From the NCBI GenBank assembly GCA_009746045.1, contig RPFO01000246.1:1926192-1990191 (forward strand): a DNA stretch of 64,000 nucleotides, in the 5' to 3' direction. Source of the stretch: Mesostigma viride. Taxonomy: Eukaryota; Streptophyta; Mesostigmatophyceae; Mesostigmatales; Mesostigmataceae. This document shows positions 24,712-35,905 of this stretch, piece after piece. How positions within the stretch are numbered: position 1 is the stretch's first letter; each line of letters begins with the position of its first letter. Made by a program: the position numbers and the translations under genes. A model generated the notes under the pieces. It ran no database searches, was not told the origin of the DNA, and saw only the letters and a program-made list of their open reading frames with translations.

Positions 24712-25312
24712 CCTTCATGACAATGACGTCATGATGAGGGAAGGCGGTACCTGGGCCGTGTCTGCACGTTATCTCCACGACCCCCTTTGCAGAACCACGT
24801 TGGCATCGGTTGGGCTTGGGTGTTACGTAGGGACCGCGGGGCTCAGGCCTTTTTCTCGGTCCAGCGTATGTTGGCAAAACGGCGACTTGATGGGCCCCGG
24901 GTGTCCCAGAAACGTTTTGCGGTCTCGGGAACCACGCACAAGCAGCACCACACGAATGTGGAAACATGACGAGTTTCACCAGAGGTGGGACTTCCCTTGG
25001 CTCAGGACTGCCCCCCCACACATCTCTCGTCTGCAGGACACCATGCCAATCCCACTGGGCCATGCTGGACAGTACGGCTTGTATTTTGGGATGACCCCTT
25101 TTATTGCGAGTCTGCCCTAGAAGCTTTACGAGATGTGGTGCTTGCGTTTTCAATGGTCAGGCATGCATGATCACATCACGTCCCCGTGCAATGCTGGCTG
25201 TTCGGCCAATCCTGTCCTCATACAATCATGTACATGCCAGTTGGCATGTGTTTTGAATGCACTAATCCGGAGCCCTGGCAGGGAAGCTGCTTTTAGTTCT
25301 GCACGTTAGTAA
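24712..25312. other. intergenic, overlapping open frames on both strands
   Basis: Frames of about 200 aa run across this region on both strands (24,530-25,120 on +, 25,153-24,536 on -), but they are mutual shadows and neither shows a recognisable motif. No gene is called. Confidence 0.4.
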
Positions 25313-25560
25313 ATTAATTAATTAGCACGTGACTACGTCGCGTGGGTGCCAATGCAGAGTAAAGGAACCTTCAACCCCTATACACAATGAGAAGGAGCTG
25401 CATGGGGGCCGCGCCGGCAAGCTTCTCTCACTGCCACAATTAAGAGGGCAGGCCACAGAGCGCTCTCTCCACAGCAGGGTGCCGGGGCGCACCACTGTGG
25501 GCTCAATACAATCATGCAGTACCTTGAGTAGGCTGACGTACGCATAGCTTATAAGGTGAG
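25313..25560 (-). mobile_element. retroelement 3' tail with CACGTGAC hairpin, minus orientation
   Basis: A TTAATTAATTAG run (25,313-25,325) abuts CACGTGACTACGTCGCGTG, a near-perfect hairpin, followed by sequence that recurs inverted at 28,245-28,470. The two copies share the blocks CCTTCAACCCCT, AGAGCGCTC and GCGC/GGGGC. It resembles the other hairpin-plus-TTAA ends in the window but belongs to a different family. Confidence 0.6.
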
Positions 25561-25671
25561 GTGGGCTCAAGACGTTGGCTGAGGCGCTAGCTAGCAAATG
25601 GCACCAGCCACAATGAGCCATGGCTGAAAATGCCATCACATAGAATCTAAACAGCTAGAGCCAAGTGGCTA

Positions 25672-25985
25672 TTAATTAATTAATTAATTAATTAGGAAGG
25701 AACATAGCTCCGTTGGGAGTATATGTGGCACACATATCCCTGAGAAGGGGCATATGGCTTGGCCATCGAGAAGCCGGAGTCTGCCCAACTTTGGTTGGAC
25801 TGCCTGCACTCTCTCGTGGGGCGGGCTGTTGGTCTCAAAATCATGCAGTCCCAAGACGGAGGCCATGGCCAGGCTCGGCCTGGCCGCCCCCCCCGCCTGA
25901 GCTCCGCCTGTTAGACGACACCCCAGTTTCCTACCCCGCTTCCGGTCGCTCCAAGCTGCTCGGCAGCTGGCCCGGGTTGGCAACT
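25672..25985. mobile_element. LINE fragments: minus-strand tail and plus-strand RT piece
   Basis: The TTAA run at 25,672-25,695 precedes AGCTCCGTTGGGAGT, the complement of the LINE terminal hairpin. From about 25,760 to 25,985 on + is an RT-like segment with WLDCLHSLVGRAVGL and SKLLGSWPG. This corresponds to the stretch just after the YADD box in the LINE at 9.2-13.1 kb. Stop codons and frameshifts make it a relic. Confidence 0.6.
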
Positions 25986-26450
25986 GGTACGGTACGCGAG
26001 TATATACTTTGGGCTCCACAATACGGGTATATTCTTTAGGCTCCAAAATACCGCGCTCCAAAATACCGCGTGCCAAAATACCCTGTTTTGAGGGTTTTAG
26101 GGTGACAGTGCATCCGCGTGGGAAACACTTAGCCTAGACAGTAATGCACACAGCATGTCATTTCCCCATGTTCTCCAATTGATTACTTACCCAATTAGCA
26201 CGCTCGTCTATGATGTTCGATCATGCATGCAATATTGATTGAGATTTGTTATACATGCAATAATTGGTTGACATCCTTCATTTGTGACCCGCATTCAGCG
26301 ATTCCTGTTCGATCTTGTGCTTATGATTGCCCATGTTGGCACCCCGAGTTGGCACTTCGTGATCAGCCGCTGGCCCTTGTCGACAGGAGTCGACGACGTA
26401 CCATGCAGGCAGCCGCAGGCCCACTGAGCTCCGGCCCATTTCCGCCACCG
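25986..26450. other. noncoding DNA with short GCC(A)AAATACC repeats
   Basis: A short cluster of CCAAAATACC words (26,038-26,085) recalls the GTATTATAC-rich patches elsewhere. No gene is seen in the remainder. Confidence 0.35.
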
Positions 26451-26452
26451 CT

Positions 26453-26751
26453 CTACAGTAATGTACTAAAAGCATGCTGCCTCTTATAATTGGCATCCAC
26501 AACATTGTGCGTCTTCTTGTCGGCAATCTTGAGAAACTGCTTTCGTACATCTTCCGGAACCTTGTCGCAGGCCACCGCCCCTGACCCTGAGATGCTGGCA
26601 AAGTGTGCTCGGATACGGCTTGCGCTGATGGGCCGGGCCCGCTCTTGGAGTAGAAGTTCTTGTTGCAAAATAAGCAGCATTGCTTCGTCTCAGAGACCAA
26701 TTTACCAGTTAAATGACTAGTGGACTGTTCCACCTTCTCCTTTGAACACAT
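26453..26751 (-). pseudogene. BED-type zinc-finger (hAT-like) relic
   Basis: In two overlapping minus-strand frames the sequence gives KQCCLFCNKNF followed by ASRIRAHFASISGSG and CDKVPEDVRKQF. That is the C-x2-C...H...C layout and spacing of BED/hAT-transposase-type zinc fingers (Cys pair, a helix with His, then Cys-x3-P). A frameshift near 26,640 separates the halves, and no catalytic region follows. It is interpreted as a transposon-derived relic. Confidence 0.45.
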
Positions 26752-26759
26752 AATCCCAC

Positions 26760-28160
26760 GTACTCTGGACCCCTCTTCGGCATGGCCGGCTGCACTACCC
26801 TATATTAAACATCATGTCAGCCGCACTGGCCTCGCTGCACGCTCGTAGCACAACCACAGCGGCATATTAGTGCTGCCACTTGTCATAATTAATGCATTAT
26901 TCGCGCCATTTCCTAAAGGCTCATGCAGGTATTTTTCGCGGTTTTCTCCGTGGAATGGGGAGTAAAAACGCCGCGCCAAAGAACCTAGGCGCCGCGTTGC
27001 CCGCTGGTACCCCCAAAATTTTGTAAGTCGATCCAGTTGCCGTACCGTGAAAAATACGCACATTATCAGCGTACGCCAATACGCCGTATAATACGGTAAA
27101 TACGCCGTATTATACAATACGGCGAGGTTTGGCGTACTAACGTACTAGAAATACGCCGTATTGCGTTCTCAACGCAAATACGGCGCATAATACGTATTTT
27201 TCGCGTATTATACGGCGCCCGGCTCCGGAATTTGGCGCCAGAGCTAGTTTTGGCGTTGCTGACCTAGGCAGGTACGCAGCCTGAACCGTACTTGGGGAGT
27301 ACGGGCCTACGGTTGGTCCCGCTTGTCATCTCTGCCAGTTGACGGCGTGGGTAAACGATGGCAAAACGAGACCGACTTGCATAAATATGATAGTTGACCT
27401 CCGCGGCCATGGAGGTGCAGAAATCTGACTGGTATGGGAGCATGGCTTGACATTTTGAACTGCAATTTTGCAGGCATGATCCATAGGTCCTAAACAGCGT
27501 ATATCATTGGCAGGCAACGCCTGGGTGTGCGCAGATATGTCTCGACCCTATGCTCGGTGCAGCAACCTCGTTTGATCAGCGACCAGGTCGGTCGCCGTGC
27601 ATGTGCTAACTGTTACTAGGCGGGAAATAAGTCGATACGTTTGTACGCGGATAGATGTGTAAAATATATTGCTGACATGTTTTATTGGCGACGACGGCCA
27701 GGAAAGCGGCTCGCAGCTACATCGATGAGGTGGGCATCCGGCTAGCTCCAGCAAGGAAGGTAATTAATCTGCGGTTTTGATCTGGTATGTGCTATCCTGT
27801 TCACGTTTTATTGCATACTGTATCAAGGTTTTGGGTCGAATCGTATACCTATCAATAAGTTCATGGTTGTAATAAGGAATTAGTTCAATTAGCAATCTAT
27901 ATACCATGCAGTGGATGAGTATCACACTTCATGACCTTTATGTAAACAACAAACTGTCGACACCCCCTAGGGCTCCCCCAGAATAGATTCTAGCCAGCTG
28001 TCTAGAAGAGGGCAATCGACATAGCTTTTACATTATAGCATGACTTGCCATGTATTTCTCGAGCATAGTATACTGATCTAGCCCCAACGGCTTAGAGTAG
28101 CCCCAACGGTTTAGAGTGGCATGAACGCAATCACATTAGCCCAGCCATGGCTCAGCGTAC
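26760..28160. other. intergenic, no gene; GTATTATAC-rich patch
   Basis: No coding sequence is supported. At 27,060-27,220 is a dense run of CGTATTATAC, AATACGCCGTAT and their complements, related to patches at 180-280 and 28,670-28,760. The rest shows no structure that I can defend. Confidence 0.4.
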
Positions 28161-28199
28161 GTGGCCATTTGCTTATGCCTTAGCAGACGCCCGTTGAGC

Positions 28200-28470
28200 C
28201 CACTTCACCTTTCTTGTACAGCATCAGCTATGCTTCAGCCTACCTCTGGTATCGTTAATAATGGTTGTCCCACAGTGATGCGCCCCGGCCCCGTGATGTG
28301 GATAGAGCGCTCGATGTGGCCTGCCCACCGACTGGTGGGCGGTGGCAGTGAGAGAAGCTAGGGCGCCCTCCCTCCCTCTCATTGTGTACAGGGGTTGAAG
28401 GTTCCTCTACTTTGTATTGGCACCCACGTGACGCAGTCACGTGATAATTAACTAATTAATTAATTAATTA
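28200..28470 (+). mobile_element. retroelement 3' tail with perfect CACGTGAC-GCA-GTCACGTG hairpin
   Basis: This inverted relative of 25,313-25,560 ends with an 8-bp perfect stem and 3-nt loop (28,426-28,444), then TTAATTAATTAATTAATTA. It contains no protein-coding part. Confidence 0.6.
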
Positions 28471-28669
28471 CACTTCATACAATTGATGAGACAACCAAGT
28501 GAGTGTCAAACGGCTACCGGCGACCTCTACGTGCATTGTATTGTTTTTCATCAAGATTGAGACATTAGCTAGAGTTTTTGAGAGGCACGCCCATGGGATA
28601 AACACCTTAGAATATTTTATCCTAATTGAAAATCCACTTTTCCGGTCAAAAAACCACTTTTTTTTTTTT

Positions 28670-28830
28670 GGCGTATAATACGCGTATAATACGCGTATAA
28701 TACGGCAATACGCAATACGCCGAGGTTTTGCCGTATCGCCGTATTGCCGTACTGGCTCACACTGCACATTATACCGCAAGGGCGTTCGGTACGCGTACTC
28801 CCGTATTTTTGCGGCTCAGTACGGCGTATC
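28670..28830. repeat. GTATAATACGC-rich patch
   Basis: Tandem GCGTATAATAC words followed by GGCAATACGCAATACGCCGAGG. The patch is similar to 27,060-27,220 and 180-280. Confidence 0.5.
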
Positions 28831-29012
28831 ATGCCAACCCGGCAGCTGGCTCCCCGATTGCGAGGACCGCGGACATGACGACCCGGATTGGTACGTATAT
28901 GGCCTGGGCACAGCTCCACAAGCACCGTCGCTGGTGTCCAGAGCACCCCCGCCCTGCCCCGGACTGTCAAACACAACCTCTTCAAGGTCGTCATCCTGCA
29001 TGACGATCCTGA

Positions 29013-29040
29013 CATATAAGTAAGTAAGTAAGTAAGTACT
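29013..29040. repeat. (TAAG)n microsatellite
   Basis: About six TAAG units. Confidence 0.85.
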
Positions 29041-29364
29041 TGCGTATCATGCGCAAAGGCATGCCACGGAGTACTATGCTAATCTCATTAGAAAAATAAT
29101 TACACAAAAGTTTAAACAAATATCGTCTGCATCATCCCCCAACCGTTTAAGCATTATATGGGGATGTAATCCTCATCCGAGCTGTCCTCTACTGTAATGG
29201 CAGACGAGGCGGTAGTGTAGCGGCTATCCTCAGGACCAATAACCTCGGCGACCTGCGGACTTCTACCCTGCATGGCTAGCAACGGGCCGCGGGGCCCGTG
29301 GGGAGAAAACAGGAGCATACCCCTCGGGAAGGTGCTTATCGCAGATGGCAGCCCATTTCTCCTT

Positions 29365-29640
29365 GTCAATCATGCGGGCGCGGTCACGATCCTGACCTAT
29401 GGAGCCGAGACGTGGACGCTGACGCAGGAGCTGGAGCAGCAACTCGACGGCGCGGTCACCAAGATGCTATACGTTACTAGTGCGCTCAACATTCCATTTA
29501 GCCTGTACACAGTCAGCCATGAGGATTTGTATGCTGATTTACCATATGCTTCCCATATTATTAGGCACTGTCAGGCGCCTGTGCCTATCCGGGCACTTCG
29601 CACGCACATATCAGGTAGACACGATGGATAGCTCATCAGC
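29365..29640 (+). pseudogene. LINE ORF2 C-terminal fragment
   Basis: The frame contains LTYGAETWTLTQELEQQLDG, matching the LTYGAEAWT block of the LINE at 12.48 kb, then VSHEDLYADLPY and a degraded remainder. There is no intact RT. Confidence 0.7.
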
Positions 29641-29813
29641 AGGCACCAAGCCCACCCAACCTGGGCGTTTTGTTCTCACATGGCGTGCATGCCCCGCGCC
29701 GCCGAGCGCGGCCGGGGCACCACCCGTGGACCTTCCGGGATAGGATAGATAGGCATGGATATGTGTGATACCCACATCGCAATTGGCTCACATGCCAGGG
29801 CAGCCCCCTGCAT

Positions 29814-29900
29814 TAATTAATTAATTAAAATCATAGCTCCGTTGGGAGCATATGTAACACATAGTAGCCCTGAGAAAGGGGCATCTATGGGTTTGTAATA
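29814..29900 (-). mobile_element. LINE 3' terminus (hairpin plus TTAA), minus orientation
   Basis: TTAATTAATTAATTAA (29,814-29,828) is followed by CATAGCTCCGTTGGGAGCAT and GCCCTGAGAAAGGGGC, the complement of the tail at 285-358. Confidence 0.65.
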
Positions 29901-30300
29901 CAATCAGGGCTACAACCTGCAGGTGGAGGAATCATGTACAACTGTCACCTGCTCTGGGTGCACAAGGTGCACCTGCACCGCCATGATGGTTCATGCCTCC
30001 TTAACAAGCACAGGCACCCAGGGGGGGCTTGAGGAGAGGGCCTAGAAGGCCTGCATGACATATGGGGTGGAGGGTATGTGGCTGAGCCCCCTGCATGGCA
30101 TGACAGTCTGCCATCTGGAGGCATGCAGATGCATGGTTCGCAAGGATAGGTGGCAGTTAGTCACGTGAAGGAGACCACCCCCAAGTCCGGCAGTCAGTGG
30201 GGGCTCCGCCAGTGTGACCCAGTGGCATTCACATGCAGTGATTCGGGCCGTGGTGCCGCCGGATAACTATAGGTCTTAGATTAATTAATTAATTGCACGT

Positions 30301-30962
30301 GACCGGTCATTAGAATCTTTATACCAGGGCATGCCTCGCATTTCCGACGAGATTAGGCATGCAGCGTAGAATTGCATTTGTTGACCATCTTGCCCGCACA
30401 ACCCAGGCGAACACCGCCCTTGGTCCAACCGGTCAGACTGACCCCTCACGGGCCGGCCATGCAGCCTGGCAGGGCGGGTCTGACCTGGCTTGGGCCGCAC
30501 GGCATCTCCAGGAAGCCTGGTCGCCCTCCTCTTTCATATCCAACTCAGCTGCATGCTGGCCGACCTCCAGGCCCCAGCTGCACGCTGCATGGAATGTTCA
30601 CCACGCATCCACACTCGATCCACGCCATCGATCACCAATGCCTCAGTGGCAGTGCTATATATATGCAGGACAAGGTGCGATGGAAAGCTATTGTCAAGGC
30701 CCATGAACCTGCACCTGTTGGTCAGCCCCGGCCTCCCCCTGAGTCCCTAAGAGGTCGAGGAATTAATGGGCAGTGTAGCTTAAAGAGTAGCCTACAGTGC
30801 ATGGAGCCCTTATATTAGAGTAGCTAGCTAGTAGCGTAGATTGGACCATAGATAGAGTGACTTTTCGCGAGCCGTGGCTCCACGCCCATGCATTCCCACC
30901 CCATCAATCCATGGAATACATGTTACGTGATCTCCCAACGGAGTAACATTATAATTTAATTT
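30301..30962 (+). pseudogene. 5'-truncated LINE copy (ORF2 C-terminus plus 3' UTR)
   Basis: The copy starts within ORF2 (LYQGMPRISDEIR, RRIAFVDHLARTTQ) and runs to the 3' UTR with ATCTCCCAACGGAG and TTATAATTTAATTTT (30,930-30,962). Against the copy at 12.6 kb it shows insertions such as CATG in GGCATGCAG. It is preceded by TTAATTAATT-GCACGTGAC, a hairpin-type tail of the other family. Confidence 0.75.
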
Positions 30963-30964
30963 TG

Positions 30965-31135
30965 GGGGGGGGAGCCCTGGGGGGGGAAGCTAATCTACTC
31001 CCGGCTAAACTGCAACGAATCCTAACTAAGCTACAAATCCTAATCTACAAAATTCTAAACTACTGAACTGAACGCCTCCCCTTCCTTTGGGGGCCGGGGG
31101 GGGGGGGGGCTTACCCACAGGTTCAGGCACATGAG
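30965..31135 (-). mobile_element. LINE 3' UTR fragment, minus orientation
   Basis: The reverse complement reads CCTGTGGGTAAGCC...GGAGGCGTTCAG, then the AGTTAGGATT-type 3' UTR of the same LINE family. It faces the plus-strand copy ending at 30,962. Confidence 0.6.
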
Positions 31136-31220
31136 CTTAATTGGACGATGGCTTGCCGGCATCTCTGCTAATTGCCCTGCATAGCGGTCCATTGAAGCGA
31201 GAGAGAGGGAGCGGGTCCGA

Positions 31221-31460
31221 GTCTGCCTGTCAGACCAGAGCGCCGCGCTGATCGAAGGTCTTCATGCGCATGGCAGTGCTCCATCGGCTTCGTGCTGCGC
31301 TGGACCCTCACCTGGGCCGGTGAGTCCCAGATGCATGGGATTCCGTAGTGGTCGCAACACTCTCATGCCGCTGTCTTTGTCGCGCGCCGCGGTGATAGGG
31401 GAGGTGCGCTGCCTCCTCCCTGATGGGTTTCCGCTGTGCATGCTTCGTCTTTGTTTACTA
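31221..31460 (+). pseudogene. LINE RT fragment with multiple 4-bp insertions
   Basis: The block aligns base by base with 11,580-11,780 (region between YRGVCLQSA and FVDYIKAF). It has gained GATC (31,251), CCGG (31,318) and GCAT (31,335). It breaks off at the TTAA array. Confidence 0.75.
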
Positions 31461-31525
31461 TTAATTTATTAATTAATTAATTAATTAATTAATTAATTAA
31501 TTAATTAATTAATTAATTAATTAAA
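31461..31525. repeat. (TTAA)n array
   Basis: About 15 TTAA units, the longest in the window. The array forms the 3' tail of the minus-oriented element at 31,524-31,760. Confidence 0.95.
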
Positions 31526-31760
31526 CTCGTGCTCCTGCATGTTGGGGAGACACGGAGCACCGAAGTGCTTTTAATCCCTGTGTGTGCACAACTGGGAGAA
31601 AGGGCGCAGAGCTAGACCCCCATTCTCCTTCATGCCATGCAAAGGCATGCCACATGGCTGCATGCAATCGGACACGCTAACGTTCGATCCGGCGATCTGT
31701 GGGTGCAATAGTTAGACCCATGTGAGCATGGCATAACTAGTGTTAGCACTCCCACGGTCC
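31524..31760 (-). mobile_element. LINE-type 3' tail, minus orientation
   Basis: The complement carries GTGCTCC...GGAGCACGAGT and a 3' UTR matching 44,510-44,730 (GGGTCTAGCTCTGCGCC, CATGCCTTTGCATGGCATG). It is therefore the tail of the ORF1-only element family found at 33-50 kb, without its coding part. Confidence 0.65.
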
Positions 31761-33185
31761 TTAATTTAGGACTTTGTCCTAAATTTAGGACCGATTTACT
31801 ATAACCGAGGTACCGGGGGGGGGGGGGTCACTACATGGACCGTACCCCATGTGGACCGAACGTACCCGGCATGATGTACCCGACCCGTGGTACCGGCACA
31901 TGGTACCCGGATTCCGTACTCGGGTACCGGGTATAATGGCGGGAAAGTAGGTACCTCGACCAAAAATATAACCGATTTTGGAGCGAAAAAGTGGGTGCGG
32001 GAATGATCTGATGAGGTGGATATGGCGACCTGACAATCGTGGCCGGCGTTTTCACGTGCGCTTATCATTTCGGGCGCCCAGTAGCAAAAACGAAAGGTTG
32101 TTAGTTATGCTTAAAGGCTGTGAATATTTTCTGCGCAAGTTTTTATGTGTAGCGCTGTAGCACAGCGGCACAACAAAAATGGGTCGCAGATCGCCTGCTC
32201 GCGGAGGATCGATTTTGGCACAGACATGTTAGTGTATTAGCAATGGTGGTGCAAATCAAGCCAGGAAATTTTTGTGGACCATTTTGATTATAGTCTGGAG
32301 TTTAGAAACGGAGTATTTGACATGGGAGCGCCTGGGCCGTGATATTCTTGCCCGATTTCCATTGTCGACCATGTTTTAGGGACGTTCAGGCTGGGCAGCG
32401 AGCGCACCTTATAGGTCTTCACTTTCGGTATTTCTTGGACCTAGAACGCAGCACAAGCGTGGTTTATATCATTTTCGAACCAGTTGGCCAGCTTTGGTGC
32501 GCTCAGCTCTCGGAAAGCTGACCTCGCTGCGGATTTCAGCGACTTTTTTGTAACCATCTTGAATGAGGCGACGTAAGTAGCAGGTACGTGCCGGGGTGTC
32601 CTAGATCATGAGACATGAGTGTAACTGCATGGCAACGCTGTCGTGGTGTTTTGAGTCAGCCAGCTATGCCTAAAAAGAGGGGGCGCTCTCTGTGCACATA
32701 ACTGTCACAAATAGTTGGTTTACGTCATACAATTTTTTACGTCTCTATCTTCGTCGTCCGCTGCAGCTAAAACACACATGCGTAAGAGCTGTTTTACTCA
32801 TGTGTTAGTTATAAACCATGGTCCTATGGCCTGCAGTCGTTCAGGGTGTTCTCAGACAGTATATACAGACTGTATGGTTTACGTGTTACATGGACCCTGA
32901 ATTCGCTCACAAAGCGTTGCATGTTAGCACAACGTTGTTTTGTTACTTGATTTGGCTGCATTCATGTGTTATAGTTGCAATGCAAATGCATTGTTTTTTC
33001 ATCGCTGGGTGGTGGCCAGCATGTCTGTGATGTCAAAGAAGGTTTGGCATATGCTTAGAGAAAGTTTACCGCAAGGGGTGGGCCATGTTCAAGCCGGGCA
33101 ACCTCAGCAACCATGCAACCGTATATTGCATTACCTGCACCATCTGTGACACCGTTAAGCACGCGTATATATAGAGGCAGCCACA
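31761..33185. other. intergenic, no gene seen; GTAC-rich block
   Basis: At 31,800-31,940 many GTACC/GGTAC words surround a 13-nt poly-G run. No gene is supported on either strand in the rest. Confidence 0.35.
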
Positions 33186-33639
33186 GCAGGGTATGGCCTT
33201 GTTATACGCTGCCCCGCCATCCCAAGGCCTCGTAGGGTCCCCTAGCGCTTGTAAGATGCTCAAAGGACCGTTTTTCTTTTCTGCACTGGCTGCAGCTTAC
33301 CACAGCAGAATGCGCCGCAATCGTGCGTTACTTAGCACAGGAACGCAAGCTCCATGGGTGCACAGGGCCAATCCCCGACGAGAACCTGGAGAGGTTCTTT
33401 AACAGGGGAGACCACCGCCTCGCTATCCTGTGCAGCTTCTTCCAGCTACCCCTGGACCAAATCGCCACCAACATCCGCGCCCCAGCCCAGCCTGCGCAGC
33501 CGAGTGAGCCGACAGCCACATCGGCTTCCTCCCTCTGCAAGGATGACATCCGAGCAGTGCTGGAGGAGCACGTGACCTGGCCGTTGGCCGAGAAGCTGAC
33601 CTCGCTGAACACGACGCTCAACACGGTGGAAGCCCGGCC

Positions 33640-34421
33640 GCCGATTACAATTCGTTCAAGTGGCCCGCCGGAGCGGCTGTACAATTTTTCCCAGTGAGCG
33701 CGCTGCCAAGTGTACTTGTGGGCAAAGTTTTAGGTGCCCCGTCACTTCGAGGTACTAAAAATTAGGCTACGGTACGAATTCAGCGAATTTCAGCGAATTT
33801 TCAGTCGAACCAAAGGAAAAGACGGCAACTACCAAAAAGTTTCCGTTACGAATTTTCAGCCCAACACTCGCGCAAAATGAAGTGACGGCAACTACCAAAA
33901 AGTTTCCGTTACGAATTTTCACTCCCACACGTTTGCACAAGAGGAAGTGACGGCAACTACCAAAAAGTTTCCGTTACGAATTTTCAGTCCCACACTTTGC
34001 GCAAATTTTAGTAGGGCTGCACGCAAGCTACCTTTCAAAATTTTGCGCTAGTATGGAACGCACTTCATTCGTCTGGAGGAACTCTGCCCGCCAACTACCC
34101 CCGTTCAGAATGTTCCGCCGAAATTTACTTGAGATTTGGAAATCTGAACGTGCGCGCAAATTTTAGTAGGGCTGCACGCAAGCTACCTTTCAAAATTTTG
34201 CGCAAGTATGGAACGCAATTCATTCGTCCGGAGGAATGCTGCTCGTCAACTGCCCCCGTTCAGAAAGTTGCGCCGAACTTTACTTGAGATTTGGAAATCT
34301 GAACGTGCGGTTGGAGTTTCCCGGGGAAACCCAAGTTCCCGAGTAATTCACCAATGACGCGCTTCGAACACTTGCCCGCTAAAACCTAAGCAGCCGCTCC
34401 GGCTGGCCACTTAAACGAAAT
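33640..34421. mobile_element. MITE-like element with 30-bp imperfect TIRs
   Basis: The left end (33,650-33,679) and right end (34,391-34,421) are imperfect inverted repeats around AAGTGGCC-GCCGGAGCGGCTG. Inside are three units of about 65 bp (CGGCAACTACCAAAAAGTTT...) and two of about 153 bp (GTAGGGCTGCACGCAAGCTA...). It interrupts ORF1 of the host element between GTGGAAGCCCG and GGTCTCCAACGTGG. The exact outer ends and the target duplication are uncertain. Confidence 0.6.
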
Positions 34422-34462
34422 GGTCTCCAACGTGGAAACCAAGGTCGTCCACAAGCTACAAC

Positions 34463-35157
34463 AGTTAACGTTCTTAGCACACGCAATGTGAAGGATATGG
34501 TTGCAATGCAGCAATGTGTGATATGGTTGGAAACGGAGCTTTGTTAAAATCGGATAATGTTTACAGCGCTCACACACTTGAGGCTTGTACACGCGCTTGC
34601 CAAGTCAAGGCACAACACGTGAGGCGGGCTCGCAAGAGATGCCCATTTGGCACTGGCCTATTGTTTATATACTTGTGCACTGTGCTTGCTAGTCCTGAGC
34701 AGCCTAGGAGGCCTGCTCAGTAATAACACCCCCGGTACAGTATTCACTACCTGTACAGCGCCCACTCCTATACAGTAGGTCTGCCATACAGGCACAGTGA
34801 CCACAGAGCACAGTCCACAGTGACTATTGCATCTGCACCTAGAAGTCCAGGACTAAGCCTGCGGTACCAACAGACCACAGGTTAAGGTTCCTATTTCCTG
34901 CGTACGACGTATTAATCCAATACCGTCGTAGGTACAGCACCTAATTCCTGTCAGCCCAGGAATTACTGTCGACCCCATATGTCGTCGGCAAATATTCACG
35001 TCCGACTTAGAAGAACAGCCGGCTCGCGCTCGCGCGCGACCGGGAAGTCGGAACGCCATAACTTTCTTGATACTTGTCGGAATGAACTCGTTCCGGTGCC
35101 GCTGGAATCGCAGAGATATGCCGAATCAGGATCACGCCAATGCGCTTGGCGTTAACT
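34463..35157 (-). repeat. Cop1 3' LTR
   Basis: 695 bp, 99.6% identical to the 5' LTR by visual alignment. Differences include AAGAACAG against AAGTTCAG near 35,010 and one missing A near 34,520. Confidence 0.9.
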
Positions 35158-35905
35158 CCAATCCTTTCTTTTCTTGAGCTGTAGCAGCTCACACAAGTCT
35201 ACATACAAACACACACAATGGGTACTGGATATCCTCCCCAGACTACAAGTCACAACCCGCTGGGCATGACAGTCAGCTTGGATTCCTTATTATATGTACA
35301 TAGCACCCATACTGGCTCAGGAGCACAAACAAATTACAATGAGTCCCTATCCCTTCACGGGAGGCTCGTTGTGTTACCCATGTACAAGAGGTTGGCCAAC
35401 TGTGGCAGCCCATAGGTGTTCAGCTAAGAACTTGAGAAGTATGTACAACCTTCAGGACCTTAGGCGAAACCCCACAGATCACCCACAACAGCTCATCAGA
35501 AAACATTGCTGACCCCCAGACGGGAGTCGGCGCCGGTCTGCTGCCCCTTATCGAACCAGACACAACATCTACGCGAAGCACATGCAAAACACAAGCTCCC
35601 ATACTCGTTCCAACCGTGGAAAATCAGGGGACCTGTCGCCACCTCACCAGCATGGTGGATGGGTCAGCCAGTCCGTGAAACTCCGCCTTAAGACGGCACC
35701 AGGGAATCGAACCCCGCCCACAAACCACAGATCTGGGGAAACCTCAGACTGAGATGAAAACCCCAGATAGACATCTCTCCATCAGAGACAATGTCAGACA
35801 TTCCCACACCAGAGACATGTCTCACCCCTCAAGGTGTGCTCAGGATTATGTACAATCAAGCTCCCAGCCTGATATCCAGAGACTTAAGCACCCAGCTCTC
35901 AGCTT

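Noticed and set aside
24530-25153. Overlapping frames of about 200 aa on both strands
   Set aside because: No motif, no signal and mutual shadowing. The splice-phase model at 24,099-24,711 explains part of it better.
31461-31525. TTAA array as evidence of piggyBac insertions
   Set aside because: The runs sit at LINE-type 3' hairpins, with no piggyBac terminal repeats next to them; only 52,839-56,928 has those.
35690-35720. tRNA-like T-arm (GGTTCGATTCCC on the minus strand)
   Set aside because: No matching acceptor, D or anticodon arms are found around it, and it lies inside the Cop1 region downstream of pol.
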